In this document: in pieces, positions 9,564 through 18,593 of the stretch
Numbering within the stretch: the first letter of the stretch is position 1
How the letters are laid out: every line of letters starts with the position of its first letter
Source of the DNA: Streptomyces sp. NBC_00335
Lineage (GTDB): Bacteria > Actinomycetota > Actinomycetes > Streptomycetales > Streptomycetaceae
NCBI RefSeq assembly: GCF_036127095.1
Contig: NZ_CP108006.1
Coordinates: 6,749,501 to 6,813,500, forward strand
Direction of reading: 5' to 3'
Length of the DNA: 64,000 bases
Program-made: the position numbers and the translations under genes
The notes under the pieces: model-generated
What the model saw: only the letters and a program-made list of their open reading frames with translations
The model's database searches: none
What the model was told of the DNA's origin: nothing

Positions 9564-9610
9564 GCCACACGCACCCGCTTTACCTTTTCACCTGATTCAC
9601 CCGCTTCACC

Positions 9611-9645
9611 CTGGACCTCCTCCCGTCTTCCGGGAGGAGGTCCAG
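9611..9645 (+). terminator. Terminator after streptogrisin copy 1
   Basis: Perfect 15-base arms (9611-9625, 9631-9645) with a 5-base loop. The arm sequence CTGGACCTCCTCCCG is nearly identical to the terminator after the second protease gene, and the flank GCGTTCGTGTCCA that follows is shared too. Confidence 0.85.
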
Positions 9646-9710
9646 TGCGTTCGTGTCCATTTGCCGGCCTTCCGGTTTCCCGCGGGGCCGGCGTGGAAGG
9701 GTTGAGCGGC

Positions 9711-10526
9711 ATGAGCGCTGACGCAGAAGATCCGGCCGCGGCCTGGGAGCGGTGGCACGAGCATCGGGTGGTCACCGTGTCCGCCCCCTACGGGCCGCTC
9801 GCACTGACCGGCACCCACTGGCTCGCCGACTACCCGGAAGGTCGAATTCCGGCCGTTCCGGGACACTGGCGGGCCACCACCGCAGGAGTGACCCTGACCG
9901 CCGGTCCCGAGGACGGGATCGCCCTGGACGACGCACCCCTCACCGGCGCCGCCGTCCTCGCCGCCGACGAGGCCCCGCCCTCGCACTCCCGGCTCCGCGC
10001 GGGGGAGGTGCGGCTCGTCGTGATCCGGCGCGAAGGGGAATGGGCGGTACGGGTGTTCGACCCGGCCGCACCGGGCCGGGCGGCCTTCGCCGGGATCGAG
10101 GTCACCCCGTACGACCCAGCGTACGCGGTGCCGGGACGGTTCATCCCGTACGGGGAGGACCGGACGGTCCAGGTCGAGAACGTCGACGGACGCGCGCGCG
10201 GGCTCGGCCTGGGCGGTGAGCTGGGCTTCGACTTCGCCGGCGCCCGGCACGCGCTGCGGGTCGCGGTGGACGAGGGGGACGGCAGTCTCTGGGCGGTCGT
10301 CGGGGATGCCACCGGCGGCCGTTCCAGCTACCGGTTCCGCTTCCTCAGGCCCGGAATCCCGGCCGCCGACGGCTCGATCACCGTGGACCTCAACCGGGTC
10401 CAGCTGCCTCCCTGCGCCTTCGCGGACCACTTCGTCTGCCCCTTCCCTCCGCCCGGCAACACCCTGCCCTTCGGGATCGAGGCGGGCGAGCGGCGGCTGA
10501 AAGGCGCCCTTGCTAGCGGTATCTGA
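9711..10526 (+). CDS. DUF1684 domain-containing protein
   Basis: 271 residues, soluble, with no signal peptide. The arrangement is that of DUF1684: an N-terminal WERWHEHR helix, a beta-rich first half with LVVIRREGEWAVRVFDPAAPGRAAFAGIEVTPYD, and a C-terminal core containing YRFRFL, ITVDLNR and PPCAFADHFVCPFPPPGN, the family's strongest signature. Its activity is unknown; no hydrolase triad is visible. The start is ATG 9711 with GGAAGGG upstream; an in-frame start further upstream would fall inside the preceding terminator. It sits alone between two streptogrisin modules, so it may have been caught between the copies of a duplication. Confidence 0.8.
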   Translation: MSADAEDPAAAWERWHEHRVVTVSAPYGPLALTGTHWLADYPEGRIPAVPGHWRATTAGVTLTAGPEDGIALDDAPLTGAAVLAADEAPPSHSRLRAGEVRLVVIRREGEWAVRVFDPAAPGRAAFAGIEVTPYDPAYAVPGRFIPYGEDRTVQVENVDGRARGLGLGGELGFDFAGARHALRVAVDEGDGSLWAVVGDATGGRSSYRFRFLRPGIPAADGSITVDLNRVQLPPCAFADHFVCPFPPPGNTLPFGIEAGERRLKGALASGI

Positions 10527-10559
10527 CACCAGGAGACTCCCGTCAGCGTCTCTCGGGGC

Positions 10560-10573
10560 TTGTCAGGGGCACG
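10560..10573 (+). promoter_or_regulatory. Shared upstream motif of streptogrisin copy 2
   Basis: TTGTCAGGGGCACG, identical to 8571-8584 and at the same 114-base distance from the GTG start. Conservation at a fixed distance while most of the surrounding leader has diverged suggests a regulatory element, although recent common origin could also explain it. Confidence 0.5.
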
Positions 10574-10673
10574 TCGAGCGGCATCCCGTCCGCCGCGCCC
10601 CCGGCCGCCCTCCACGGGCTCCGGCACCACCCCACCCCGCCGGGCCTCCGACCCCCACTCGGGAGGACGACAA

Positions 10674-11549
10674 GTGACGATCAAGCGCATCATCCGTTCC
10701 AGGTTCTTCGCCGTGGCCACCGGCATGGCCGCCGTGGCCGCGCTCGCGGCCCCCACGGCCGCGCACGCCGACGGCGGCTTCAGCGCCGACCGGCTCGCCT
10801 CCGCCGGCGCCTCGGTCCTGCGTGCCGACGTCGCCGGCACCGCCTGGCACACCGACTCCGCCACCGGCACCCTCGTGGTCACCGCCGACTCCACCGTCTC
10901 GGCGGCGAGCATCGCCAAGATCCGCAGCGAGGCCGGAGCGAACGCGGCCGCCCTGCGCATCGAGCGCACACCGGGCAAGCTGACGAAGCTGGTGTCCGGC
11001 GGAGACGCCATCTACGCGACCGGCTGGCGCTGTTCCGCCGGTTTCAACGTGCGCAGCGGCAGCACCTACTACATCCTCACCGCCGGACACTGCACCGACG
11101 GCGCGGGCACCTGGTGGACCAACTCCGCCCGTACCACCGCCATCGGCCCGACGGTGGGCTCCAGCTTCCCGAACAACGACTACGGACTCATCCGCTACGA
11201 CAACGCCTCCCTGGCTCACCCCGGCGCCGTCGGCAGCCAGGACATCACCAGCGCCATCAACGCCACCACCGGTCTGGCCGTCACCCGCCGCGGCTCCACC
11301 ACCGGCATCCACAGCGGCTCGGTGACCGGGCTCAACGCCACCGTGAACTACGGCGGCGGCGACGTCGTCTACGGCATGATCCGGACCAACGTCTGCGCCG
11401 AGCCCGGCGACAGCGGCGGTCCGCTCTACTCGGGCACCCGCGCGGTCGGCCTCACCTCCGGCGGCAGCGGCAACTGCTCTTCGGGCGGCACCACGTTCTT
11501 CCAGCCCGTCGTCGAGGCGCTCAACGCGTACGGCGTGAGCGTGTACTAG
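10674..11549 (+). CDS. Streptogrisin-type secreted serine protease (S1 family), copy 2
   Basis: 291 residues and co-linear with copy 1 along its whole length. Signal segment about 1-32 (cleavage likely after AHA), propeptide about 33-106, mature enzyme from VSGGDAIY (about 107). Triad His139 in TAGHC, Asp169 in NNDYG, Ser247 in GDSGGP; cysteines 120/140 and 241/268. The mature N-terminus is close to that of streptogrisin B. Differences from copy 1 cluster in surface loops (for example KKRT/GWRC region, WWTNSARTT), so substrate preference may differ. GTG 10674 follows GGGAGGACGACAA; an in-frame upstream start near 10560 has no ribosome site. Followed by its own terminator. Confidence 0.95.
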   Translation: MTIKRIIRSRFFAVATGMAAVAALAAPTAAHADGGFSADRLASAGASVLRADVAGTAWHTDSATGTLVVTADSTVSAASIAKIRSEAGANAAALRIERTPGKLTKLVSGGDAIYATGWRCSAGFNVRSGSTYYILTAGHCTDGAGTWWTNSARTTAIGPTVGSSFPNNDYGLIRYDNASLAHPGAVGSQDITSAINATTGLAVTRRGSTTGIHSGSVTGLNATVNYGGGDVVYGMIRTNVCAEPGDSGGPLYSGTRAVGLTSGGSGNCSSGGTTFFQPVVEALNAYGVSVY

Positions 11550-11594
11550 GCCCTGCCCCGGGCCGCGGCACGGACCCGTGCGCCCCCGCCGGAC

Positions 11595-11633
11595 CCCTGG
11601 ACGTCCTCCCGCCTTCTGGGAGGATGTCCAGGG
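11595..11633 (+). terminator. Terminator after streptogrisin copy 2
   Basis: 16-base arms (11595-11610, 11618-11633) with one G-U pair and a 7-base loop. Nearly the same sequence as the terminator at 9611-9645, including the trailing GCGTTCGTGTCCA. Confidence 0.85.
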
Positions 11634-11665
11634 CGTTCGTGTCCACGGGGGGAGCGGGTTTCCGC

Positions 11666-12145
11666 ATGAAGCGAATCGGCGTGACCGGACACCGGTCGAT
11701 CCCGGACGAGCTGCTCGGCCATGTGGAGGAGGGCCTGCGGTCCGTACTGGGGGGCCACGAAGGGCCGTTGGAGGCCCTCTCCAGCCTCGCCGAGGGAGCG
11801 GACCAGCTGTTCGCCGCCATCGCGCTGGAATACGGCGCGGACCTCACCGTGGTCATCCCCAGCGGGGACTACGAGGAGGGTTTCGAGGGCCCCGGATCGC
11901 TGGACCGGTACCTGGGGCTCAAGCGCCGGGCCGCCCAGGAGGTCCGGATGGACTTCGCCCGCTCCACCGACGAGGCCTACTACGCGGCCGGAACCTACAT
12001 CGCCGATTCCTGCGACCGCCTCGTCGCCGTCTGGGACGGCCTGCCCGCCCGCGGGCACGGCGGCACCGCCGAGATCGTCGCCTACGCCCGCGCCCTCGGG
12101 AAGCCCGTCACCGTGATCTGGCGGGAGGGCGTGACCCGGGACTGA
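11666..12145 (+). CDS. SLOG-like Rossmann-fold nucleotide-sensing protein
   Basis: 159 residues. It begins KRIGVTGHRSIPDELL, the G-x-T-G-H-R opening of SLOG-type (SMF/DprA-LOG) domains, followed by EALSSLAEGADQLFA, the second conserved loop, then LTVVIPSGDYEEGF, AGTYIADSCDRLVAVWDG and GGTAEIVAYARALGKPVTVIW, a Rossmann pattern with the acidic and glycine residues used to bind nucleotides. SLOG proteins sense or produce nucleotide-derived ligands in bacterial conflict systems. The ribosome site is a GGGGGAG 13 bases upstream, so the start is a little uncertain. It converges, with 19 bases between stops, on a SLATT-like membrane protein, the kind of effector SLOG domains are known to accompany. 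Confidence 0.6.
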   Translation: MKRIGVTGHRSIPDELLGHVEEGLRSVLGGHEGPLEALSSLAEGADQLFAAIALEYGADLTVVIPSGDYEEGFEGPGSLDRYLGLKRRAAQEVRMDFARSTDEAYYAAGTYIADSCDRLVAVWDGLPARGHGGTAEIVAYARALGKPVTVIWREGVTRD

Positions 12146-12164
12146 GGCCACGCCCGTACGCGGG

Positions 12165-13073
12165 TCAACTGCTGTGCCGGGCCAGCCAGTCCGTGTGCTG
12201 CGGGGACACGTACCGCTCGGTCTCGTAGACCGCCGTCGGCCACTGCGTCTCGGTGATCGTCGTCTGCATCACGACCATCATCGCGGAGAGGTCCTGCTCG
12301 ATCAGCGTGTGCGCCTCTATGAGCGGATGGTGGCGCCGCACCTCGTTCCAGGCGATGCCGGCCGTCGCCGCCGCGCTCAGCAGCCCGGTCAGCGCCGGCC
12401 CCGGACCCGAACCGAAGGCCCCGAAGAGGGCGAACAGCAGCGCCAGCAGGGTCAGCAGCACGATCGACCACGACCACAGGGCCGTCGCCCGCCGGGACAC
12501 CTCGGTCTTGCGCTGGTACCAGTTGCGCTGCTCGATCAGCCGGTCGCGGACGTAGGTCTCCCTGCGGACCTGGTAGTCCAGCCCCCGCAGCCGGAACATC
12601 GCCCCGGTGATCTCCCCGCCCTCCGGCACCAGCCCGGCGGTCCGCGGATCCTCCCAGCCCATCTTCCGCAGCTCGTTCAGCCCCGCCTCCAGCCGGGTCC
12701 GGTACGTCTCCTCGACGCCCGGGACCTCGCTGCCGAAGGGGGCGCCGTGGACGGCGTACCGCCAGGCCAGCGATTTGATGAACTCCGCGGCGCTGCGGTT
12801 GAGCTGCCACTGCGGGCGGGCCCGGCGCCGGGTGGCCCGTACGCCCACGCCCAGCACCCCGGCGTACGCGAGCACGCTGAGGAGCCCGGACAGGTACGCG
12901 GAGCCGAGCTTCGGCCCCTCGGGCAGGGCGGCGATCACGGCGGCCACGACGAGCAGCATCAGCTGGGCGCGGGTGGCCTGGGTGGACTCCCGCTGCCGGG
13001 AGATCGCCGCCTGGTCGGTGTGGTGGAAGAGGGCCGGCAGGTCCTCGTTGCGAAAGGTCATGCTGTCACTCAC
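12165..13073 (-). CDS. DUF4231 / SLATT-type two-helix membrane protein
   Basis: 302 residues from GTG 13073, chosen because GGGGGG lies 7 bases upstream; an ATG at 13103 has no such site and overlaps the preceding terminator zone. The first half has ISRQRESTQATRAQLMLL followed by two closely spaced helices (about 38-80). The second half has RERNWYQ-type text (RLIEQRNWYQRKTEVSRRATALWSWSIVLL) and another helical pair (about 205-250), then a cytoplasmic C-terminus with MMVVMQTTITETQWPTAVYETER. This paired layout fits SLATT effectors (SMODS- and SLOG-associating two-TM), predicted to act at the membrane when triggered. It lies downstream of fxsT but behind a terminator. Confidence 0.6.
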   Translation of the reverse strand: MSDSMTFRNEDLPALFHHTDQAAISRQRESTQATRAQLMLLVVAAVIAALPEGPKLGSAYLSGLLSVLAYAGVLGVGVRATRRRARPQWQLNRSAAEFIKSLAWRYAVHGAPFGSEVPGVEETYRTRLEAGLNELRKMGWEDPRTAGLVPEGGEITGAMFRLRGLDYQVRRETYVRDRLIEQRNWYQRKTEVSRRATALWSWSIVLLTLLALLFALFGAFGSGPGPALTGLLSAAATAGIAWNEVRRHHPLIEAHTLIEQDLSAMMVVMQTTITETQWPTAVYETERYVSPQHTDWLARHSS

Positions 13074-13116
13074 AGCGAACCCCCCAGTCTGCTGTTCGTC
13101 CATGGATCGGGGAGGT

Positions 13117-13149
13117 GCGGGGGCGGCTCCCGGCGGGAGCCGCCCCCGC
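13117..13149 (-). terminator. Terminator closing the fxs operon
   Basis: Perfect 15-base arms (13117-13131, 13135-13149) with a 3-base loop, beginning 3 bases after the fxsT stop codon. It separates the operon from the SLATT-like gene, which therefore probably has its own promoter. Confidence 0.8.
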
Positions 13150-13152
13150 GGA

Positions 13153-16100
13153 TCACACCGCCAGCGGCTCCAGGTCCCGGTGGACCCGGCGCTCGTCGCG
13201 GGCGTACCGCGTCAGCCCGTGGTCCTCGCCGAGGAGCCGGGTCAGCTCGGTCACCGTCTCGGCGCGGACCCGGTTCGCCTCCTCCTTGCGGCCCATCATG
13301 TCCAGGCTGACCGCCATGTTGGAGGCGCTCGCCAGGGTCTCCGGGTGGTGCACGCCCAGCGCCTCGCGCAGCCGCATCACCGCGAGCCGTTCCAGCTCCA
13401 GGGCGCCCTCCGGATCGCCCAGGTCGGCCCGGGCGTTGGCCAGGTTGAGGTTGGCGAAGATGGTGTGCGGGTGGTTGTCGCCCAGCACCTCGCTCATGTG
13501 CCGGATGGTCTGGCGCAGCATCGGATCGGCGGTCTCCGCCGCCCCCGTGCCCCAGTGGAACACCGCGAGGTTGTTGACCGCGGCCAGGGTGTACGGGTGC
13601 CGCTCGCCCGGCACCTTGACGTACTCGTCCACCACCTCCTGGGCCAGGTCCCGCGCCCCGCCCGGGTCCCCCGTCGCGAACAGGTCCGCGGCCAGGTTCA
13701 GTTCGCAGGCCAGCAGGTCCGGGTTGACCGAGGTGTACTTGGCCCGGTACCGGTTGCGGGTCGCGGTCGTCAGCCGCAGCGCGTCCTCCACGTCGCCCGC
13801 CCTGCGCAGCGAGACCGCCAGGTTCTTGGCCGCCGACAGGGTGCCGGGGAAGGCCCGGCCCAGGGTCCGCTTGTAGATCTCGTACGTCCGGCTCAGCAGC
13901 TGCACCGAGTCGTCGTACCGGCCCACCTCGCGCAGGTCGCGCGCCAGGTTCTGCGCCGAGGACAGGGTGTACGGGTGGTCCGTGCCCAGCACCTCGGTGC
14001 GCCGGTCGAAGACCTCCTGGTCGATCTCCCTGGCCCGGGCGTACTGCCCGATCATGCGCAGGTTCAGCGCCAGGTTGTTCGCGGCGGCCAGGGTCCGCGG
14101 GTGGGCCTCGTGGAAGATCTGCCCGAAGCCCTCGTGCGCGGCGTTCGCCAGCTCCATCGCCTCGCCGTAGCGGCCGAGGGCGCCCAGGTCCATGGCCAGA
14201 CCGCTGGTGGTCATGTAGGTGTGCGGGTGCGAGACGCCCAGCGCCGCCTGCTGGCGCTCCAGGGTGCCCTCGTCCAGTTCCATCGCCTCCACGAACCGGC
14301 CCTGCGAGCGCAGGATGTTGGAGAGGTGGAAGCGCAGGTACAGGTACTGGAGGTCGTCGCCGCCCAGGGTCTCGCGCCAGGTCTCGCGCAGCTCCTCGCC
14401 CAGCGCGTACGCGGCCTTGAAGTCCCCGCGCTTCCAGAGGTAGCGGACGCGGTCGATCAGCAGCCGGCGGGTTTCCGGCTCCTTGCAGAACCGGGCCTCC
14501 GACGGGGTCAGGTGCGGCCAGATGGTGTTGAACCGCGGCCAGGTCTCCGGGTTGTCTATCGGCTCGTCGTCGTCCGGCCGGGCACCCGCCAGGATCCGGT
14601 GCACCGCGTGCCGGGCCTCGCGCTGCTCCTCCTCGGAGAGCTGCGCCCGGATCACCGCCTGCACCAGTCGGTGGACCTGGATGCTGTTGCTGACCTGGTC
14701 GACCTTGGCGAGCGCGAAGCGGCCGATCTCCCGGATGACGCGGCCCAGGACCAGCTTCTCCTGGAGGGAGGAGTCGTACGGCTTGAGGGCGTCGATCATC
14801 TCCTTGCTGTAGAGCAGGTTCGCCGAGATCGGCTCGGGTGCGAAGAAGGCGCACAGCTGGAGCAGCCGCACGGCCGCGGGGGAGCGGGACTGGAGCCGCT
14901 CTATGGAGACGTTCCAGGTGGCGGCCACCGGCTCCGGGTAGCCGGGCGGCTGGTTCAGCGCCAGTACCCGGGCGGCCTGCTGGGCCAGCTGCTCGATGTA
15001 CGCGGACACCGGGGTCGCGGTCTCCGCGATCCAGGCGCCCGCCTGCTCGACGGCCAGCGGCAGGTCGCCGACCGCGATGGCCACCTGCTCGGCGTCCTCC
15101 TTGCTGAGGCCGGGGGCCCGGCGCTGGAGGTGCTCGATGGACTCCTCGCGCAGGAACACGTCCACCGGGAGGGCGTCGCCGTACTGGGACCAGGACTGGT
15201 TGCGGGAGGTGACCAGCACGTGCCCCGGGCCGCCCGGCGGGAAGTACCGCTTGAGCGTCTCGGGATCGTCGGCGTTGTCGAAGACCAGCAGCCAGCGCGA
15301 GGAGGGGACCCCGCGCCGCAGCAGGTCGATCGCCTCCTGGGAGGCGGCCGACATGTCCTCGCCGGTCTGCGCGCCGAGGCGTACGGCCAGTTCCGCGAGG
15401 GCGGCCACCACGTCGTCGGTCTGCTCGGCGGAGATCCACCAGACCAGGTCGTAGTCGGCCATGAACCGGTGCACGTACTCCAGCGCCACCTGGGTCTTGC
15501 CGACGCCGCCGAGCCCGAACAGGGTCTGCGGCTGTGGCAGCACCACGGATATGCCGCCGCCGAGCTGGTCGCGCATCCGCTCCAGCACGATGGAGCGGCC
15601 GGTGAAACCGGGGTTGCGGGGCGGCGCGTTCCAGATCTTCGGGACCGTCCCCGGGAAGCGGGGTCCGGGCGCGGAGGCGCTGGCGACGGTGTCGGGCAGC
15701 GCCATCGGCCGTTCCACCGCGCGCAGCAGCGCGGTCGTGGCGTGCACCTCGTCGAGGCGGAACAGGTCCACCGGGTTGCGGTCGATGTACGGGGTGGACA
15801 GGCGCACGTCGCCCACCCGCAGCGGCACCAGCTGGCGCCGGCCTCCCGTTGGGTCCTCGGCGGCGGCCCGCTCCCACACGTCCACCGCGCGGGCGGACTT
15901 GAGGTAGGCGCTGGAGAGCAGCACCACGGTCCGCGCGGCGGTGTCGACGCTGATCCCCGTACCGCCCAGGGTGTCCCCGCCGGCGGCGGCCGGGGTCCGT
16001 TCGGCGGAGACGTCGCGGGGGACGACCCGGAAGCCGGCCCGGGTGAGCACCGATTCGATCCAGTCGGCCCACATGCGGTTCTCGGCGACGTACGAGAGGA

Positions 16101-17154
16101 AGAGGTCCGCGGGCAGGGCGGGGCGGCGCCGGGTGAAGGCGTCGCGGATGCGCAGGCGCACCTCCTCGCCGATGGCCGGCATCGAGGTGACGTCGCCCTC
16201 GGTGACGACGGTGGTGAGCCGTTCGAAGGCGGAGAGCAGGGAGTTGGTGAGCCCGGCCTCGTCCCCGAAGGTGGCCAGGGTCTCCTCGTAGGCGTAGTAG
16301 GGGCGGTACGGGATCTCCACCGCGCCCCAGTAGGAGGTGAGGTCGTCCCCGATCAGGCCGTTGGGGAAGCGGTCGAACTTGATCCGGGCCAGGGCGCGGC
16401 CGGCGTCGGCCTTCTCCTTCTCGCCCTCGTCGATGCGCATCGGGACCGGGTAGATCTTGATGCCGCGGTCGTTGAAGCGTTCGTCGATCTGCCGGGCCAC
16501 GGAGGCCGCGCCGTCGATGGACTGGTCGGACAGGGTGAAGCAGTCGACCAGGACGTCGGGCAGGTGGACCGTGCAGATGTCGGCTATGTCGGAGAGGCCG
16601 GTGCGGCTGTCGATCAGGACGTAGTCGTAGTTCCGCTTCATGTCCGCCCGTAAGGCGTCGAAGAAGAGCCCGCCGCCGAGCCGGTCGTAGAAGTTGTCCC
16701 AGTCGAAGGTGGAGACGGTCGCCGAGTACTCGCGGTTCTGCCGGCCCGCCGAGACGAAGTCGAGGGTCCCGCCGTCGGGGAACTCCCAGCCGAGGGTCTC
16801 GGGGGTCAGCGAGACGGCGTGCGGCTGGATCCGCGCGTAGTCCTTGTGCCAGTCGTCGGCGCGCTGCACCGGGCTGGTGGCCGCCCACGCGTACTCGCTG
16901 ATCAGGTCGATGACACCGGTGGTGGCGCCGAGGGTGGAGGGGTCCAGGAAGGGGTGGAAGAAGCGGTGCAGGCCGGGGGCCTCCAGGTCCCAGTCCACGG
17001 CGAGGACCCGCTTGCCGTTGGCCGCGAGGATCCAGGCGGTGTTGGCCAGCGCCATCGTGCGGCCCGTGCCGCCCTTGTACGAGTAGAAGGTGACGATGCG
17101 CCCCTCGCGGTGCTCGTCACGGCTGCTGTGCTGGCTGTCACGACTCGATGTCAT
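13153..17154 (-). CDS. fxsT: FxSxx-COOH system TPR protein FxsT (ParA-like/TIR-like/NB-ARC/TPR)
   Basis: 1333 residues. Residues 20-330 form a MinD/ParA-like ATPase with deviant Walker A KGGTGRT (27-33) and YDYVLIDSRTGLSD (about 177-189). Residues 349-480 are TIR-like (LFLSYVAENRMWADWIESVL, then VVLLSSAYLKSARAVDVWE). An NB-ARC/STAND module follows: FTGRSIVLERM, P-loop GLGGVGKT (547-554), Walker B-like WLLVFDNAD (621-629). The rest, to about 1310, is a run of TPR repeats with the recurring pattern HPYTL/HPHT...NLA. This matches the FxsT component: a signalling ATPase with a repeat sensor. It overlaps fxsC by 17 bases, so the two are translationally coupled. What it senses is unknown. Confidence 0.9.
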   Translation of the reverse strand: MTSSRDSQHSSRDEHREGRIVTFYSYKGGTGRTMALANTAWILAANGKRVLAVDWDLEAPGLHRFFHPFLDPSTLGATTGVIDLISEYAWAATSPVQRADDWHKDYARIQPHAVSLTPETLGWEFPDGGTLDFVSAGRQNREYSATVSTFDWDNFYDRLGGGLFFDALRADMKRNYDYVLIDSRTGLSDIADICTVHLPDVLVDCFTLSDQSIDGAASVARQIDERFNDRGIKIYPVPMRIDEGEKEKADAGRALARIKFDRFPNGLIGDDLTSYWGAVEIPYRPYYAYEETLATFGDEAGLTNSLLSAFERLTTVVTEGDVTSMPAIGEEVRLRIRDAFTRRRPALPADLFLSYVAENRMWADWIESVLTRAGFRVVPRDVSAERTPAAAGGDTLGGTGISVDTAARTVVLLSSAYLKSARAVDVWERAAAEDPTGGRRQLVPLRVGDVRLSTPYIDRNPVDLFRLDEVHATTALLRAVERPMALPDTVASASAPGPRFPGTVPKIWNAPPRNPGFTGRSIVLERMRDQLGGGISVVLPQPQTLFGLGGVGKTQVALEYVHRFMADYDLVWWISAEQTDDVVAALAELAVRLGAQTGEDMSAASQEAIDLLRRGVPSSRWLLVFDNADDPETLKRYFPPGGPGHVLVTSRNQSWSQYGDALPVDVFLREESIEHLQRRAPGLSKEDAEQVAIAVGDLPLAVEQAGAWIAETATPVSAYIEQLAQQAARVLALNQPPGYPEPVAATWNVSIERLQSRSPAAVRLLQLCAFFAPEPISANLLYSKEMIDALKPYDSSLQEKLVLGRVIREIGRFALAKVDQVSNSIQVHRLVQAVIRAQLSEEEQREARHAVHRILAGARPDDDEPIDNPETWPRFNTIWPHLTPSEARFCKEPETRRLLIDRVRYLWKRGDFKAAYALGEELRETWRETLGGDDLQYLYLRFHLSNILRSQGRFVEAMELDEGTLERQQAALGVSHPHTYMTTSGLAMDLGALGRYGEAMELANAAHEGFGQIFHEAHPRTLAAANNLALNLRMIGQYARAREIDQEVFDRRTEVLGTDHPYTLSSAQNLARDLREVGRYDDSVQLLSRTYEIYKRTLGRAFPGTLSAAKNLAVSLRRAGDVEDALRLTTATRNRYRAKYTSVNPDLLACELNLAADLFATGDPGGARDLAQEVVDEYVKVPGERHPYTLAAVNNLAVFHWGTGAAETADPMLRQTIRHMSEVLGDNHPHTIFANLNLANARADLGDPEGALELERLAVMRLREALGVHHPETLASASNMAVSLDMMGRKEEANRVRAETVTELTRLLGEDHGLTRYARDERRVHRDLEPLAV

Positions 17155-18574
17155 CCGCGTCCCCCCGGTCGTTGTCGTTGGTGTCTGTGGGCCCGCCGTA
17201 CCCGTCGCCCGTATCGCCCACGGTGGGCGGGAAGGGGGCGGGCGGTGGGGCCGGCGGCCCGTTCATCCCCATCGGACCGAGCAGCCGGGGCCGTTCGGTG
17301 CCGGCCGCGGGGCTGCCGGCCGGCGGATAGACCTGGGCGTGTCTGAGGAACTGCTGGGCGGCGGCTTCCACCACCTGCGGCAGGATCTGCCCGAGCGTCT
17401 CCATGTTGGCCACGCCGTTGGCGGCGGCCCGGCAAGCGGCCCGGCCCTGGCTCATCTTGACGGGCATGGTGTCCTCCAGCCGGTGGGCCAACTCGCCCTC
17501 CTTCGCGCGGCTCTGGTGGTCGTACCGGTTCCACGGCACCACCACGTTGATCCACGGCCGGGACTCCTGGTCGAAGGCGGCCAGGCGCTGGCGGCGCTGT
17601 TCGTCCTCCACCGCCCACCGGTCCACGATGAGGATCTCGGGGCGGGTCGGCGGCTGTTTGGAGTCGAAGTGCCCGGCCTCGTCGTCGAACGAGCCCACCG
17701 TCGTCTGGTAGTTGAGGTTGCGGACCAGGTCCTCGGCCACGTAGGCGATGGGCCGCTGGGAGACCGGGTGGTACGGGTTCCAGTCCAGCGCGCTGTCCCC
17801 GTAGTACTCGGGGCTGCGGCCCTCGGGCAGATCGTGCCGGGAAGCGGCGGCCACGGTGACGTGCAGGGTGCGGGTGGTGCTGCTGGGGGTGCCGTTCGCG
17901 GAGCCGAAGGCGCTGGGCACCAGCCGGTAGTCGAGCGGCCGGATGGGATCGAGCCGGACGGTCTCGGCGACCCGGACGATCCGTTTGGCGAGTTCGTACA
18001 CGGCGCTCTCGTACTGCTCGGCGTAGCCCCGCAGTTTGATCAGTCCGTAGAGTCCGTCGGTGACGTAGCGCTCGCCGAAGGTGTTGTGGTTGAACTGCAA
18101 CCGCTCGGCTGGAAGCGGTAGTTGGGAGGGCGGCACCGGCACCCATAACGCGGGCACGATGGCTTCGGCCGGCTGGTTGCTGAGCGCCACGTGGTGAATG
18201 GTGCGCTGCGCGAAGGCGAACCACTCCTTCCCGCACATCTCGCTGGCGAAGTAGCGCGGCGAGAACAGGGGGACGAAGACCCGGCAGGTGGCGAGCGCCG
18301 CCCCGAGCCGTTCCGACCAGCCCTCACCGCTGCGTATCTCCCGGTCCATGAAGCCGGCCTCGGCTCCCGCGGGCAGATTCGTCAGCGCCATGACATGGCT
18401 GCAGAGGTCGCGGAAAAGCCGCTCCACCCACATGTCCGGGTCCGGTCCTCCCGCTCCGAACCTCGGTGTATGCGCATAACTGAGAAAAAAGTACGGCTGC
18501 ACTGATGCGGGCACACGACCCCCGTCCCGAAGATGCGAGCGAAGAAACATCATTCCGGAGCTGCTCCGCCACAT
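17138..18574 (-). CDS. fxsC: TIR-like protein FxsC
   Basis: 478 residues as drawn. The TIR-like domain starts at PYFFLSYAHTPRFG and continues through DLCSHVMALTNLPAGAEAGFMDREIRSGEGWSERLGAALATCRVFVPLFSPRYFASEMCGKEW, the classic TIR pattern of strand, dimer helix and conserved Ser/Tyr. The rest is the FxsC-specific C-terminal region (RPEILIVDRWAVEDEQRRQRLAAFD, WINVVVPWNRYDHQSR), ending in a Pro/Gly/Asp-rich tail. A catalytic NADase glutamate is possible but cannot be proven by eye. Starts are uncertain: ATG 18574, ATG 18550 or GTG 18514 are all in frame, and the last fits the usual short N-terminus. It lies 20 bases after the acetyltransferase gene and overlaps fxsT. Confidence 0.85.
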   Translation of the reverse strand: MWRSSSGMMFLRSHLRDGGRVPASVQPYFFLSYAHTPRFGAGGPDPDMWVERLFRDLCSHVMALTNLPAGAEAGFMDREIRSGEGWSERLGAALATCRVFVPLFSPRYFASEMCGKEWFAFAQRTIHHVALSNQPAEAIVPALWVPVPPSQLPLPAERLQFNHNTFGERYVTDGLYGLIKLRGYAEQYESAVYELAKRIVRVAETVRLDPIRPLDYRLVPSAFGSANGTPSSTTRTLHVTVAAASRHDLPEGRSPEYYGDSALDWNPYHPVSQRPIAYVAEDLVRNLNYQTTVGSFDDEAGHFDSKQPPTRPEILIVDRWAVEDEQRRQRLAAFDQESRPWINVVVPWNRYDHQSRAKEGELAHRLEDTMPVKMSQGRAACRAAANGVANMETLGQILPQVVEAAAQQFLRHAQVYPPAGSPAAGTERPRLLGPMGMNGPPAPPPAPFPPTVGDTGDGYGGPTDTNDNDRGDADDIES

Positions 18575-18593
18575 CCCCTCATCGTTCAGTCAA

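Noticed and set aside
12607..16653. Long plus-strand frame opposite fxsT and the SLATT-like gene
   Set aside because: Composition is typical of an antisense shadow, and the real gene has clear domains on the minus strand.
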